Source of the DNA: Parabacteroides sp. PFB2-10
Lineage (GTDB): Bacteria > Bacteroidota > Bacteroidia > Bacteroidales > Tannerellaceae
NCBI RefSeq assembly: GCF_029893085.1
Contig: NZ_JARXWI010000010.1
Span: 20,886 to 84,885 of the forward strand
Direction of reading: 5' to 3'
DNA length: 64,000 bases
This document shows, piece after piece, positions 19,423 through 28,946 of this stretch; the stretch's first letter is position 1, and every line of letters starts with the position of its first letter. The notes beneath the pieces were generated by a model. That model did not search any database and was not told where the DNA came from. It saw nothing but the letters and a program-made list of their open reading frames with translations. Both the position numbers and the translations under genes were made by a program.

Positions 19423-21498
19423 ATGAAAAATCATATCAAACATATCGCCTTCACCGGCATTATAGCGCTTTTCATGGGTTCTTGTTCCGATTTTCTGGAT
19501 GAAAAAGGATACAATACAGACTATACCTATTATGAAACGACTGAGGGGTTGGAAACATTAGTTGTCGCTTGTTACCAGAACGGACGCGGTATGTTCTCCA
19601 CATCCAATACCCCTTCAGGTATTGCTTTCCAGGAGATCGGAACTGACCTGTATACGATCGGCGGAGATGGATCAACGGACTTTGGCCTCTACACATCGGC
19701 CATGAATCCTTCCAACGAAACATTCTCCTCTTTTTGGACCGATTGTTATAATGGGGTCGCCCGAGCCAATCTCGGGTTGAAATACCTTTATGCCAACAAC
19801 ACCATGGCAGAATCGCTCAAAAACATACGTGAAGGAGAATTATTGTTCTTACGCGCTTACTACTATTATGTACTGGCTGTTCATTATGGCTCTTGTCCGC
19901 TCATATTAGAACCGGTGGATGAGCCGAAGTTCGACTTTGCCCGCGCTCCCCAAAAGGATATATGGGATCAGATCGTCAGTGACGCCACAAAAGCGTGGGA
20001 ACTGCTTCCTTGGGCCGATGCCAACGGAAATGTAACAAATGACTATGGCCGCGCCAGTAAAGGAGCAGCCGGACATCTCCTGACAAAAGCACATCTGTTC
20101 CGTTATTGCGGATTTAAGTATGTATCCAGTCAGTCCGACAGCAATATGAATGAAGATCGCGGTGGCTCGGATGGCGACTTGGACAAAGCAATCCAGTATG
20201 CCAGTGCCGTTTGTAATTTCGGAACAGGAGCAGGTAGCGGCAGCAACCATGCGCTTGCCGAGAACTTTGCTGACCTTTGGCGCTTCGATCCCAAAACAGG
20301 AGGTCCAACTCCTGGTGATTATGCCGGACCGGAAGTGCTCTTCAGCATCCAATTCTCTACAGATCATTTCTATAACAACCAGGCGCCATCGGCTACCAAC
20401 AGCGGAGGTAACTGGCTGCATATGATGTTTACATCCCAGGTAGAGGGTATGCCGATGGTCACGGTCAACGGTAAAGGAACTGAGAATGTTTCGCTGGGTA
20501 CCAGTATGGGGATCGGCAGAAACCTGATTACAGGGCGTCCCTGGAGAAGAACCTCGCCTACTCCCTATCTGTATGCTGAGGATGGTCTGTATGGCCCGCA
20601 ATACTATGCAGAAGGAAAAGCCGGTAAACTCATCGACTCACGTCTGTACAAATCCCACGTATGGGTCTATTATGCCAATCAGGTACCTAATACCACCTGG
20701 ATTTCTTTCGAAAACGCTGCCGGCAGCTTCAACCCGGCTAACATCGGTAAAGAGGAAGGGACACAGCGTTATGAGAAAGGAGATACGGCTGTTGTCTTCT
20801 CTGTGGAGAACATAGACAAGCGCTTCACAAACGGTACCACGTCGGAAAAACTGGCTCTCTCACGTGCTATGTCTCCCTTCTGGTATATCCCGATGCCATC
20901 GATTACCCGCACCAACTTAGGGAATCGGGGCAACCGGGATGGCATCACCAATACCTTCCCCACGCTGATTAAATACTTAGATAGCCGTCGGGGATCAGCC
21001 GACTACCAGGCAGGCTTCAGAGATTATTTCTGTTACCGTCTGGGAGAAACCTATATCCTATTGGCCGAAGCGTTGGCAATGAAGGGTGACTATGATGGAT
21101 CGGCTGCAGCGTTGAATATCATTCGTGAACGGGCCGCCTGGAAAGAGGGAGAAGAAAAATACACCCATTTCTATCTGTTCGATGGTGGTAACCCCGCCGA
21201 CTTCACCAAATCAACCGTGGAGGATATGAAGGTAAACGGCGCTTTTATCTCAGCCATGAACGACCAGCAACGATTGGTATTCTTCGCCGATGAGAGCGGA
21301 AGAGAAACAGAAGGGGAATTACACCGCTTTGAAAATTTGGTGCGTAATGGTGCCGACTTCTTTGTCAAGATGGTGAAAGAGCGTAACTATTACGCAGAGC
21401 CTAATATCAAGCCCTTCCATCGTTTTCGACCGATCCCGCAGAAGCATATCGACAGACTGGATCCAGCCGATCCCAATCCACAAAATTATGGTTACTAA
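19423..21498 (+). CDS. SusD-like glycan-binding lipoprotein
   Basis: 691 residues, lipobox FMGSC (Cys21). It is a RagB/SusD-family protein: the N-terminal helical TPR scaffold includes LRAYYYYVLAVHYGSCPLI, and the C-terminal part has YRLGETYILLAEALAMKGDYDGSA. The C-terminus (FHRFRPIPQKHIDRL...NPQNYGY) is characteristic of the family. It forms the surface lid over the upstream SusC barrel and binds the incoming glycan. It is longer than average SusD proteins (about 500-600), with loop insertions in the middle. A DUF1080 gene starts 12 bp downstream, so all three are one operon. Confidence 0.95.
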   Translation: MKNHIKHIAFTGIIALFMGSCSDFLDEKGYNTDYTYYETTEGLETLVVACYQNGRGMFSTSNTPSGIAFQEIGTDLYTIGGDGSTDFGLYTSAMNPSNETFSSFWTDCYNGVARANLGLKYLYANNTMAESLKNIREGELLFLRAYYYYVLAVHYGSCPLILEPVDEPKFDFARAPQKDIWDQIVSDATKAWELLPWADANGNVTNDYGRASKGAAGHLLTKAHLFRYCGFKYVSSQSDSNMNEDRGGSDGDLDKAIQYASAVCNFGTGAGSGSNHALAENFADLWRFDPKTGGPTPGDYAGPEVLFSIQFSTDHFYNNQAPSATNSGGNWLHMMFTSQVEGMPMVTVNGKGTENVSLGTSMGIGRNLITGRPWRRTSPTPYLYAEDGLYGPQYYAEGKAGKLIDSRLYKSHVWVYYANQVPNTTWISFENAAGSFNPANIGKEEGTQRYEKGDTAVVFSVENIDKRFTNGTTSEKLALSRAMSPFWYIPMPSITRTNLGNRGNRDGITNTFPTLIKYLDSRRGSADYQAGFRDYFCYRLGETYILLAEALAMKGDYDGSAAALNIIRERAAWKEGEEKYTHFYLFDGGNPADFTKSTVEDMKVNGAFISAMNDQQRLVFFADESGRETEGELHRFENLVRNGADFFVKMVKERNYYAEPNIKPFHRFRPIPQKHIDRLDPADPNPQNYGY

Positions 21499-21510
21499 TC
21501 TGTTGGAAAT

Positions 21511-22227
21511 ATGAAATCATCTGTTTTATGGATTACCTGTTTGCTCTTTTGCCTCACCCAAGGACATGCACAAACAGCTCTAAACAGGCTAAGTGAAAAG
21601 GAGCAGAAACAAGGGTGGATCTTACTATTCAACGGTAAGAACCTGGAAGGATGGCAATCGGTCGGGAAATCGACCCCTCCGGAAAAAGGCTGGACCGTGG
21701 AAGAGGGAGTCCTGACTGTGAACAAAGGAAAACCTCAAAGAGGAGGAGACATCATCACGCAGGAGACCTATTCCAATTTTGATCTATATTTTGAATTCAA
21801 ACTGACAAAAGCTGCCAACAGCGGAGTGAAATATCTTTTCACAATGTATGAGAAGGGCGGTTGGTTAGGGAATGAGTATCAGGTGCTGGATGACGAGTTT
21901 CATCCGGATGCAAAAGCAGGTGTTAACGGAAACCGTAAAACAGCTTCTCTCTATGATGTGATACCGGCGGGTAAAAAGAACCTGAAGCCAACGGGAGAAT
22001 GGAACCAGGGGCGCATTGTGGTGAAAGGCTCCAAGGTTTCCCATTACCTGAATGGGAAAAAGGTGCTTGGCTACGACCTCAAAAGTAAAACCTATGTCAA
22101 AGCTGTTGAAGGAAGTAAATTTAAGGCTGCGTCTCCTGTATTTGGAACTGTAGGAAAAGGGCACATTTTGCTTCAGGATCATCAGGATGAAGTATCTTTT
22201 AGGAATATTAAGTTGAGGCGTCTGTAA
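21511..22227 (+). CDS. Secreted DUF1080 (3-keto-disaccharide hydrolase-like) protein
   Basis: 238 residues with a Sec signal peptide (cleavage near GHAQ, residue 20). The rest is one concanavalin-like jelly-roll matching DUF1080: LLFNGKNLEGWQSVG, a GGDIITQETYSNFDLYFEFKL core, NSGVKYLF, and a C-terminal GHILLQDHQDEVSFRNIKLR. The family has been linked to hydrolysis or elimination of 3-keto glycosides. This member is directly coupled to SusC/SusD (12 bp), so it is probably periplasmic and acts on imported glycan. The two exported Gfo/Idh proteins further right would be plausible sources of keto-sugars, but that link is inference. Confidence 0.85.
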   Translation: MKSSVLWITCLLFCLTQGHAQTALNRLSEKEQKQGWILLFNGKNLEGWQSVGKSTPPEKGWTVEEGVLTVNKGKPQRGGDIITQETYSNFDLYFEFKLTKAANSGVKYLFTMYEKGGWLGNEYQVLDDEFHPDAKAGVNGNRKTASLYDVIPAGKKNLKPTGEWNQGRIVVKGSKVSHYLNGKKVLGYDLKSKTYVKAVEGSKFKAASPVFGTVGKGHILLQDHQDEVSFRNIKLRRL

Positions 22228-22426
22228 CAGACAAAGCCGAAGATAAAAATCCCAGGAAGATTGTTTAGTGATCCATTCTATTTCAAGATTCAACTGTCAA
22301 GAGAAAGGCGTAAGTTCCTACTCTTGCAGTTGAATTTCTTGGTTTTTTTTGTTATTCTCCCTGCCAAATGTAACATACGGAAAGACTTTTGTAGCAAATG
22401 ATATGTGGTGGATATTGAAAGAAAGA

Positions 22427-22434
22427 TATCTTTG
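22427..22434 (+). promoter_or_regulatory. Possible -7 box (TATCTTTG) for the second GH43 gene
   Basis: Consensus -7 match 77 bp before the ATG at 22512, in the 284-bp gap after the DUF1080 gene. No good -33 element. Nothing else was recognised in this gap. Confidence 0.35.
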
Positions 22435-22511
22435 TGACGAAAGGAATATGAGAGATGACAATCATAGGTTAACATGAGATATGTTGTATAATTTAAAAAA
22501 GAATAAATGAA

Positions 22512-24065
22512 ATGAAAAAGAGTTGCACACTATTACTTTTGGTTCTGCTCATTATGGGCGGATGTAAAGGAAAACAAGCTTTGGTAAAAGACACATTTAC
22601 GAATCCTGTAATTTTCTCCGATGCGCCTGATATGGATGTTATACGGGTAGGAAGTGATTTCTATATGGTCAGCACGACCATGCACCTGATGCCCGGCGTG
22701 CCAATCATGAAATCCAAAGACTTGGTCAATTGGGAGATCATCAGCTATGTGGTGCCTGAAATCAAAGACAGCCCGGCATACGACCTGGAAGGAGGCAATG
22801 TATATGGACAAGGACAATGGGCTTCTGCGATCCGTCACCATAACGGGAAATTTTATATCTTCTTTGCGACCAACCGTCCGCAGAAAACCTATATCTATAG
22901 CGCTGTCGACCCAGCCGGAAAATGGGAGAAAGTGATGGATCTCAACCAACGATTCCACGATACCTCTCTATTATTCGACGACGATGGCAAGGTCTATATC
23001 GCCGGAGGAAATGGAAGTATCCGCATGCGCGAATTGAAAAGCGATTTATCGGGTGTGAAAGAGGATGGAATCAACGTGGAAGTGATCAATGGAAACGAAC
23101 GTAACCTCAAAGGACTCTTAGAAGGAACACACCTCTGCAAATATAACGGCAAATACTATATGTTCCTGATTTGGTGGCCGGGAGGTGGCATTCGTACGCA
23201 GCTCGCTTTCCGCTCCGACAAGATTGAAGGACCTTATGAACATAAGGTGATCCTTTCCAACGATATGGACCGTAAAGGTGCCGGTGTAGCACAAGGCTGT
23301 ATTGTTGATACCGAAGCGGGCGACTGGTACGGATTCCTGTTTCAGGATAGAGGAGCTGTAGGGCGTGTGCCGGTGTTGATGCCTTGCCGTTGGGAAGATG
23401 GCTGGCCGATTTTGGGTGATGCCGAAGGAAAAGTGCCGTTAGAGATGAAACGTCCTGTCTTGGGACAACCGGAAACGCCGCTGGTGATCAGCGATGAGTT
23501 CAAATCCAGCAAACTGGCGCTCAACTGGCAGTGGAACCATAACCCTGACAACTCATTATGGTCGTTGACCGAACGCAAAGGATATATGCGTCTGAAGACC
23601 GGTAAGGTAGTAGAAACCATTTTCGAAGCACGCAATATGTTGTCGCAACGCACCGAAGGACCGGCATGCCAAGGCATCGTGTCGATGGATGTATCGAAAA
23701 TGAAAGACGGGGATGTCGCCGGATTGAGTGCCTACTGTGCAGATCCGGGTATTATATCGGTCAACATGGAAGGCGGGAAAAAATACCTTGTCATGACCGA
23801 CCGTAATACCGAGAAAGAAAGAGTCGAACTGCTTAAGGATGTTGTTTATCTCCGCCTGGATTGCGATTTCAATAAAGGAGCGGATAAGGCTAATTTCTAT
23901 TATAGCCTGAACAATAAAGATTGGACTAAATTGGGAACAGAATTCAAGATGGTCTTCAACTTAAAGCATTTTATGGGTAACCGCTTTGGCATCTTTAATT
24001 ACGCTACGAAATCGCCCGGCGGCTATGTTGATATCGACTTCTTCCATTATAAGAAGATCTTGTAA
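22512..24065 (+). CDS. GH43 beta-xylosidase/arabinofuranosidase, lipoprotein
   Basis: 517 residues with an N-terminal lipobox (MGGC, Cys18). The propeller carries D40 in SDAPDMDVIRVG (base), D150 in QRFHDTSLLF and E204 in GLLEGTHLCK (acid). A C-terminal beta-sandwich (about 330-517) with VISDEFKSSKLALNWQWNHNPDNS is typical of two-domain GH43 enzymes whose second domain shapes the active site. These are beta-xylosidases or alpha-L-arabinofuranosidases. Sequence alone does not decide. It fits terminal processing of arabinoxylo-oligosaccharides in the periplasm. It differs clearly from the first GH43 (CBM6-like) and the third (702 residues), so the three are probably not redundant. Confidence 0.9.
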   Translation: MKKSCTLLLLVLLIMGGCKGKQALVKDTFTNPVIFSDAPDMDVIRVGSDFYMVSTTMHLMPGVPIMKSKDLVNWEIISYVVPEIKDSPAYDLEGGNVYGQGQWASAIRHHNGKFYIFFATNRPQKTYIYSAVDPAGKWEKVMDLNQRFHDTSLLFDDDGKVYIAGGNGSIRMRELKSDLSGVKEDGINVEVINGNERNLKGLLEGTHLCKYNGKYYMFLIWWPGGGIRTQLAFRSDKIEGPYEHKVILSNDMDRKGAGVAQGCIVDTEAGDWYGFLFQDRGAVGRVPVLMPCRWEDGWPILGDAEGKVPLEMKRPVLGQPETPLVISDEFKSSKLALNWQWNHNPDNSLWSLTERKGYMRLKTGKVVETIFEARNMLSQRTEGPACQGIVSMDVSKMKDGDVAGLSAYCADPGIISVNMEGGKKYLVMTDRNTEKERVELLKDVVYLRLDCDFNKGADKANFYYSLNNKDWTKLGTEFKMVFNLKHFMGNRFGIFNYATKSPGGYVDIDFFHYKKIL

Positions 24066-24084
24066 TGTAACTACTTAGCCATAC

Positions 24085-24172
24085 TCCGCAAGGATTTATA
24101 TGTAAATAGCCCCGGATGTCAACCCGGGGTTATTCATATATAAGTCCTTACAGATTTTTGCTTATTAGTTAC
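24085..24172. repeat. Long imperfect hairpin repeat, possible terminator
   Basis: Arms around 24087-24117 and 24124-24156 pair imperfectly, around a GC-rich centre (GCCCCGG / CCGGGG). The right flank 24139-24172 matches 62059-62092 at about 26 of 34 positions, so this belongs to a dispersed extragenic family. It lies 20-107 bp after the GH43 stop and probably ends that transcript. Confidence 0.65.
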
Positions 24173-24211
24173 CCTATAATTCGTTTCCCTCCATAAGTTT
24201 TAAATATAAAA

Positions 24212-27202
24212 ATGATGAGAAAACTGATCTATTTCCTCATACCCATTCTGTTATTTTCTATCGTAATAAATACATTTGGGCAAGAGCAGAAACCAGACCC
24301 TAATTTCTTTATTTATCTCTGTATAGGGCAATCTAATATGGAAGCAGGTGCCCGGCCGGAAGAGCAAGACAGTGCGCCTGTTGATCCAAGATTTCAAATG
24401 CTTTCCGCTGTTGATATGCCTCAGTTGCAACGTACAAAGGGCAATTGGTATGCCGCCAATCCGCCACTCAACCGAGGCGAAAACAGGATGGGACCGGTCG
24501 ATTTCTTTGGCCGGACTATGGTTGCCAATCTTCCGGAAGAATACCGGGTTGGAGTAATTAATGTATCTGTTGCCGGAGCAAAAATAGAACTTTGGGGGAA
24601 AGACACCTATAAGGATTATTTGGATAGTGCCGAAACATGGATGCAGAATATCTGTAAACAATACGATGGAAATCCCTATCAACGCTTGGTAGATATGGCA
24701 AAAATAGCCCAAAAAGAAGGAGTAATCAAAGGACTTCTCATTCATCAGGGCGAATCAAATTCCACTGATCCCGAATGGTGTCATAAAGTCAAGAAGATTC
24801 ATGATAATCTGGTAGAAGATTTACATCTCAATCCTGCTGAATTTTATACGTTGGCTGGCGAACTTAAAAGCGCAGAAGAGGGCGGTGCCTGTGCAGGTTT
24901 CAATACGAATATCCTGGTTCATCTGCCTGAGGTTCTTCCAAATGCTTATATTATTTCTTCCAAAGGATGTAAAGGCGTTAATGATCCTTTCCATTTCAAT
25001 CTTGAAGGATTCCGTGAACTTGGCAAACGATATGCTATTCAAATGTTGGAATGCCAGAATATGCCTGTTATTACACCCTATCATGTTGAATTAAATGTGA
25101 ATAAATTGGGCATACACATTAGCCCCACGCTGAATTGTATCTTTTATGAAGATATCAATCAGGCAAATGATGGTGGCATATGTGCGCAGTTGATTCAGAA
25201 TAATTCGTTCCAAATGTACAACGTTCCCGGTGCTCCACAGAAAGAATTTTCTGTATCTCCGTCGGACATTTTCGGATGGACAGTTATAGAAAAAAATGGA
25301 TCGAAAGGTACAGCTGTGCCTGTTGATGATAAGCCCTTGGTTTCCCATACCAAATACTATGATTTTGATGAAAGCGATTCATACGATGATGAATTGAAAT
25401 ACAAACAATACTGCATCCGGTTTGATATTAAGAAACCGGGTGATGGGTTTGGCTTGGCAGCCAATGGATATGGAGTTACCCCTTATGGACCAGAAAAAGA
25501 AGGACATTATTATTCAGTAAACACACAAACTCCCTCTTTGCCGATAGTAGCAGGCATGAAGTATGATTTGGGGCTCTATTTACAAGGTAAAAAATATAGA
25601 GGCACGATCCAGGTATATCTTGAAAATGCTGACGGACAACGCAATTCAAACATTTTATCTTTCAAAGGGTTAACAAATGAGTGGGAACAATTTATCGGCA
25701 CCCTGACCGCTGAACGAAGCGAAGACTGTCGCTTAGTCATTATGGCTAAGAAAGCCGGAACGTTCTATCTTGATTTTGTTACTCTTGTTCCGGAGGCCTC
25801 CGAATTATGGCATAATGGTGATGCCGGACATTTGCGAAAAGACTTATTGGAAGCCTTGGAAGGGCTAAAGCCAACATTTATGCGTTTCCCTGGTGGTTGT
25901 GCTTCGGAAGGACCAAACTACTGGGGGCAGGTTTTCTGGAAAAATTCCATAGGCCCGATAGAAGAAAGGATTGGATTTAGGAATCATTGGGGTACATGGA
26001 CATCCCAACACATCGGTTTCTATGAATATTTCCTGATGGCTGAGGAGCTTGGTGCCAAACCGCTCCCGGTACTAAACAACGGGGTTACATGCCAATTCGC
26101 AGGTCACTCATACGTTGCCCCGCTCAATACAGCAGAAGATCGCCAACGGTTTCATGCGATTTATGTACAAGATGCACTGGATTTGATTGAATTTTGTAAC
26201 GGAGATGCTACTACCAAATGGGGAGCAGTGCGTGTAGCTCAAGGGCATCCTGCGCCATTTAATCTGGAATATCTTGCCATAGGCAACGAAAACAGTGGTG
26301 AAGCGTTTTGGGAACGATTTGATATAATCTATAAAGCCGTAAAAGAAAAATATCCGGAGATAAACGTTATAACAACTTCCGGCGCCCGCCATTCCGGTAA
26401 AGAATTCAATACCAATTATGCTATTATTGATGAGAAATATCCGGAAAGTATTGTTGACGAACATTATTATTCGAGGGATGAATGGTTTTACAACAATACG
26501 CATCGCTATGATGCTGACCAGGTGCGTGGAGACCAAAATAAAACCTATGACCGGAAAAACCCAACACGTGTATTTGTGGGCGAGTTCGCCAATAATGGAA
26601 CAAATAATGCCTATGTGTCAACGTTGGCCGAGGCGGCATTTTTTACCGGATTAGAACGTAACTCAGATATGGTTGTGATGGCGGCATACGCCCCTCTTTT
26701 CTGTAAGAAAGGCTTCAACAAATGGAACTCAAATCTCATCTGGTTTGATAATCGAGGTCTTTGGCGTACCACCAATTACTACTATATGTCCTTGTTTGCC
26801 AATAATGTGGGAAATAGAGCATTTGAAATCTCTCCTTTTTATAAAGGTGACACAGAAGACAATTCAGTCTATACATCGTCGACTATTGACACAAACACGG
26901 GAATCCTTTATGTGAAAGTGGTGAATTCGGAGAATGCAACGAAAGAAACCATGATTCATGTGAATGGAGATGAGAGTAGAATGTATCGGGTAACAATGGA
27001 ATATCTCACCTCAACCGATACATCGGTTAAGAATCAGGGTGATCAAAATTATTATAGTAATGCTCCTCATGTGGAGAATTTTAATTATGATGAGCCGATT
27101 ACCCCCCAAACGTTAGAAATAGGAACGGTTTCCGGAGCATTTAGAGTGGCATTCCCGGCGCATTCCGTCAATGTGGTTAAGTTTATTCCTGTGGAGGAGT
27201 AA
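24212..27202 (+). CDS. CE6-like acetyl esterase fused to GH51 alpha-L-arabinofuranosidase
   Basis: 996 residues with a Sec signal peptide (about 1-23). Residues 30-285 are an SGNH-type esterase domain (SASA/CE6): S41 in IGQSNMEAG, HQGESN at 178-183, and the D258/H261 pair in NDPFHFNLEG. Residues about 290-996 are GH51: the barrel starts near FMRFPGGC, with E693 in IGNENSG (acid/base) and E791 in FVGEFANNG (nucleophile). A CBM4_9-like beta segment (about 383-527) lies inside the GH51 part, before the barrel. The protein should remove acetyl and arabinofuranosyl groups from the same xylan chain. Codon usage looks more AT-rich than in the GH95, GH3 and Gfo/Idh genes, which may point to a separate origin. 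All catalytic residues are present, so it is probably active. Confidence 0.9.
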   Translation: MMRKLIYFLIPILLFSIVINTFGQEQKPDPNFFIYLCIGQSNMEAGARPEEQDSAPVDPRFQMLSAVDMPQLQRTKGNWYAANPPLNRGENRMGPVDFFGRTMVANLPEEYRVGVINVSVAGAKIELWGKDTYKDYLDSAETWMQNICKQYDGNPYQRLVDMAKIAQKEGVIKGLLIHQGESNSTDPEWCHKVKKIHDNLVEDLHLNPAEFYTLAGELKSAEEGGACAGFNTNILVHLPEVLPNAYIISSKGCKGVNDPFHFNLEGFRELGKRYAIQMLECQNMPVITPYHVELNVNKLGIHISPTLNCIFYEDINQANDGGICAQLIQNNSFQMYNVPGAPQKEFSVSPSDIFGWTVIEKNGSKGTAVPVDDKPLVSHTKYYDFDESDSYDDELKYKQYCIRFDIKKPGDGFGLAANGYGVTPYGPEKEGHYYSVNTQTPSLPIVAGMKYDLGLYLQGKKYRGTIQVYLENADGQRNSNILSFKGLTNEWEQFIGTLTAERSEDCRLVIMAKKAGTFYLDFVTLVPEASELWHNGDAGHLRKDLLEALEGLKPTFMRFPGGCASEGPNYWGQVFWKNSIGPIEERIGFRNHWGTWTSQHIGFYEYFLMAEELGAKPLPVLNNGVTCQFAGHSYVAPLNTAEDRQRFHAIYVQDALDLIEFCNGDATTKWGAVRVAQGHPAPFNLEYLAIGNENSGEAFWERFDIIYKAVKEKYPEINVITTSGARHSGKEFNTNYAIIDEKYPESIVDEHYYSRDEWFYNNTHRYDADQVRGDQNKTYDRKNPTRVFVGEFANNGTNNAYVSTLAEAAFFTGLERNSDMVVMAAYAPLFCKKGFNKWNSNLIWFDNRGLWRTTNYYYMSLFANNVGNRAFEISPFYKGDTEDNSVYTSSTIDTNTGILYVKVVNSENATKETMIHVNGDESRMYRVTMEYLTSTDTSVKNQGDQNYYSNAPHVENFNYDEPITPQTLEIGTVSGAFRVAFPAHSVNVVKFIPVEE

Positions 27203-27234
27203 TTTCGCACCACACAAAATCCCAAAATGTTAAA

Positions 27235-27345
27235 ATATGGATTGTAAGCAAAACGCCCGTTTTGCTTACAATTCCATACGTTAAAAAGTGTTTCTCCCGG
27301 GAGTTTGTCTCCAAAGTCCCGCTTTTTTGCGCGCAAAGTCCTGCG
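27235..27345 (-). repeat. Extragenic CCCGGG/GACTTT element, copy C (reversed)
   Basis: Read on the minus strand it has the family order: GACTTT at 27335-27340 and 27313-27318, CTCCCGGGAG at 27294-27303, TTAAC at 27280-27284, then a perfect 15-bp inverted repeat with a 2-nt loop (27241-27272). The core is almost identical to copy D 26.5 kb away. It fills most of the 335-bp gap between the CE6-GH51 and Gfo/Idh genes. The rest of the gap holds a promoter. An apparent reading frame here (27085-27336, minus) is a repeat artefact. Confidence 0.85.
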
Positions 27346-27466
27346 AAAATTTCAAATCGTAAGTTGGGGTCATTGACGGAAATGGGGAGTTTTAACATTT
27401 TTTAATCCGTAAATTAACAACATAGCCCTTTTGCACGCCATGGTAGTAAATAGATAATAGTTATTC

Positions 27467-27500
27467 TTTGGCGACAAACAGGTTGGAATGGTTATATTTG
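27467..27500 (+). promoter_or_regulatory. Promoter for the Gfo/Idh-DUF6807-GH43 operon
   Basis: TTTG at 27467-27470, 22 bp, then TATATTTG at 27493-27500 closely fits the Bacteroidetes -33/-7 pattern. It lies 38 bp before the ATG at 27538. Confidence 0.55.
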
Positions 27501-27537
27501 TCAATACTAGTGATTTGTGTTTTTAAATAAAAATATC

Positions 27538-28929
27538 ATGAACAAGCGAGAATTCTTAAAACGAAGTATTTTATTGACCGCAGGGGCGTTTACGGCTCCC
27601 ACGATTGTGAAAGCGTCGGTCTTCGGTCCCAATGCGCCTTCCAATCGCATCAATATCGGCGTGATCGGTGTCGGTCGTCAGGGACGTGGTGATATGACGG
27701 GGGTTATACGGATGGCTGATGTGCGTATCACGGCTGTTTGCGACCTGGACAGGATCCGTATGGCAGATGCCAAAGAGTTTACGGAAACGACCACCGAACG
27801 ATTCTTGCAGACCCCGCATAAGGGTGTGAAAATGTTTGAAGATTATCAGGAACTTCTCTTAGACAAAGAGATCGACGGGGTATTGATTGCCACGCCCGAC
27901 CACCAGCATGCCCGCCTGGCTATCGATGCAGCGTACGCCGGGAAGGATATGTATCTGGAAAAACCCGCTTCGCTCACGATATGGGAAGGACGCCAGATGA
28001 GTAACGCGATGAACGCCACCGGACGGATCTTCCAGATCGGCAGTCAGCAGCGCTCCAACCGCCACTTCCGCCGCGCCTGTGAACTGGTGCGTAGCGGACG
28101 GATCGGGAAACTGAAAACCGTCGAGGTGCGCTTGCCGGGCGATCCGCCGGGTGGCGATCCGACACCGATGCCTATCCCTGATTATTTCAATTACGATGCC
28201 TGGCTGGGATCTACTCCCTATGTGCCTTATACAATCGACCGTGTGCATCCGCAGGCCGTCAATGGCAAACCGGTATTCTCGCGTCCGGGATGGCTTCGTT
28301 GCGAACAGTTCGGTGCCGGCATGATCACCGGATGGGGATCGCACCACTTTGATATTGCCCATTGGGCGATGGATATGGAATATTCCGGTCCGATAGAGAT
28401 CGAAGCGAGTACGGTATTCCCGGCCGAAGGATCGGGGCTTTGGAATGTACACGGGCCGTATCAGTCGCAGATGCTCTATGCCAATGGCGTGGTGGTGAAA
28501 GGCATGGAAGAGGGTCCGACCAAACCGAACGGCATTTTGTTTATTGGAGAAGAGGGTTGGATATTCACCTCCCGCGGTGGCGAAAGAGTGACCGACAGCG
28601 ATCCGATCAAAGTGGATTCAGGCGGTCAGGAGAGAGGGCCGTTAAGCGCTTCCGATCCGAAGATCTTGCGCGAACTGACCGACGACGATGTGCATCTGTA
28701 TGAATCGGAAAACCACACACGCAACTGGATCGATTGCATGCGTACGCGCAAACCGACCATCGCTCCGGCCGAGGTGGCACACCGCTCCTGCTCGGCTTGT
28801 CTGTTGCAGCAGATAGCCATGCACCTGAAACGTAAACTCTATTGGGATCCGCGCAACGAATGCTTCCTCAACGATGATGAAGCCAACGCGATGATCTCCC
28901 GCCCGCAACGTGCTCCGTATCAAATTTAA
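27538..28929 (+). CDS. Exported Gfo/Idh/MocA-family oxidoreductase
   Basis: 463 residues using the ATG at 27538; an upstream ATG at 27517 would add seven residues ahead of the export signal. The N-terminus (MNKREFLKRSILLTAGAF) resembles Tat/Sec-exported members, though a true twin Arg is not present. The Rossmann fold has GVIGVGRQGRG (G44, G46, G49) and the family EKP motif at 141-143. The C-terminal substrate domain includes ITGWGSHHFDIAHWAMDMEY, whose histidines are typical of the sugar-binding site. Such proteins oxidise or reduce sugars with tightly bound NAD(P), as in glucose-fructose oxidoreductase. It is the first gene of an apparent four-gene operon, and the next starts 17 bp later. 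Confidence 0.88.
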   Translation: MNKREFLKRSILLTAGAFTAPTIVKASVFGPNAPSNRINIGVIGVGRQGRGDMTGVIRMADVRITAVCDLDRIRMADAKEFTETTTERFLQTPHKGVKMFEDYQELLLDKEIDGVLIATPDHQHARLAIDAAYAGKDMYLEKPASLTIWEGRQMSNAMNATGRIFQIGSQQRSNRHFRRACELVRSGRIGKLKTVEVRLPGDPPGGDPTPMPIPDYFNYDAWLGSTPYVPYTIDRVHPQAVNGKPVFSRPGWLRCEQFGAGMITGWGSHHFDIAHWAMDMEYSGPIEIEASTVFPAEGSGLWNVHGPYQSQMLYANGVVVKGMEEGPTKPNGILFIGEEGWIFTSRGGERVTDSDPIKVDSGGQERGPLSASDPKILRELTDDDVHLYESENHTRNWIDCMRTRKPTIAPAEVAHRSCSACLLQQIAMHLKRKLYWDPRNECFLNDDEANAMISRPQRAPYQI

Positions 28930-28946
28930 TTTAGAAGGTTGACAAA

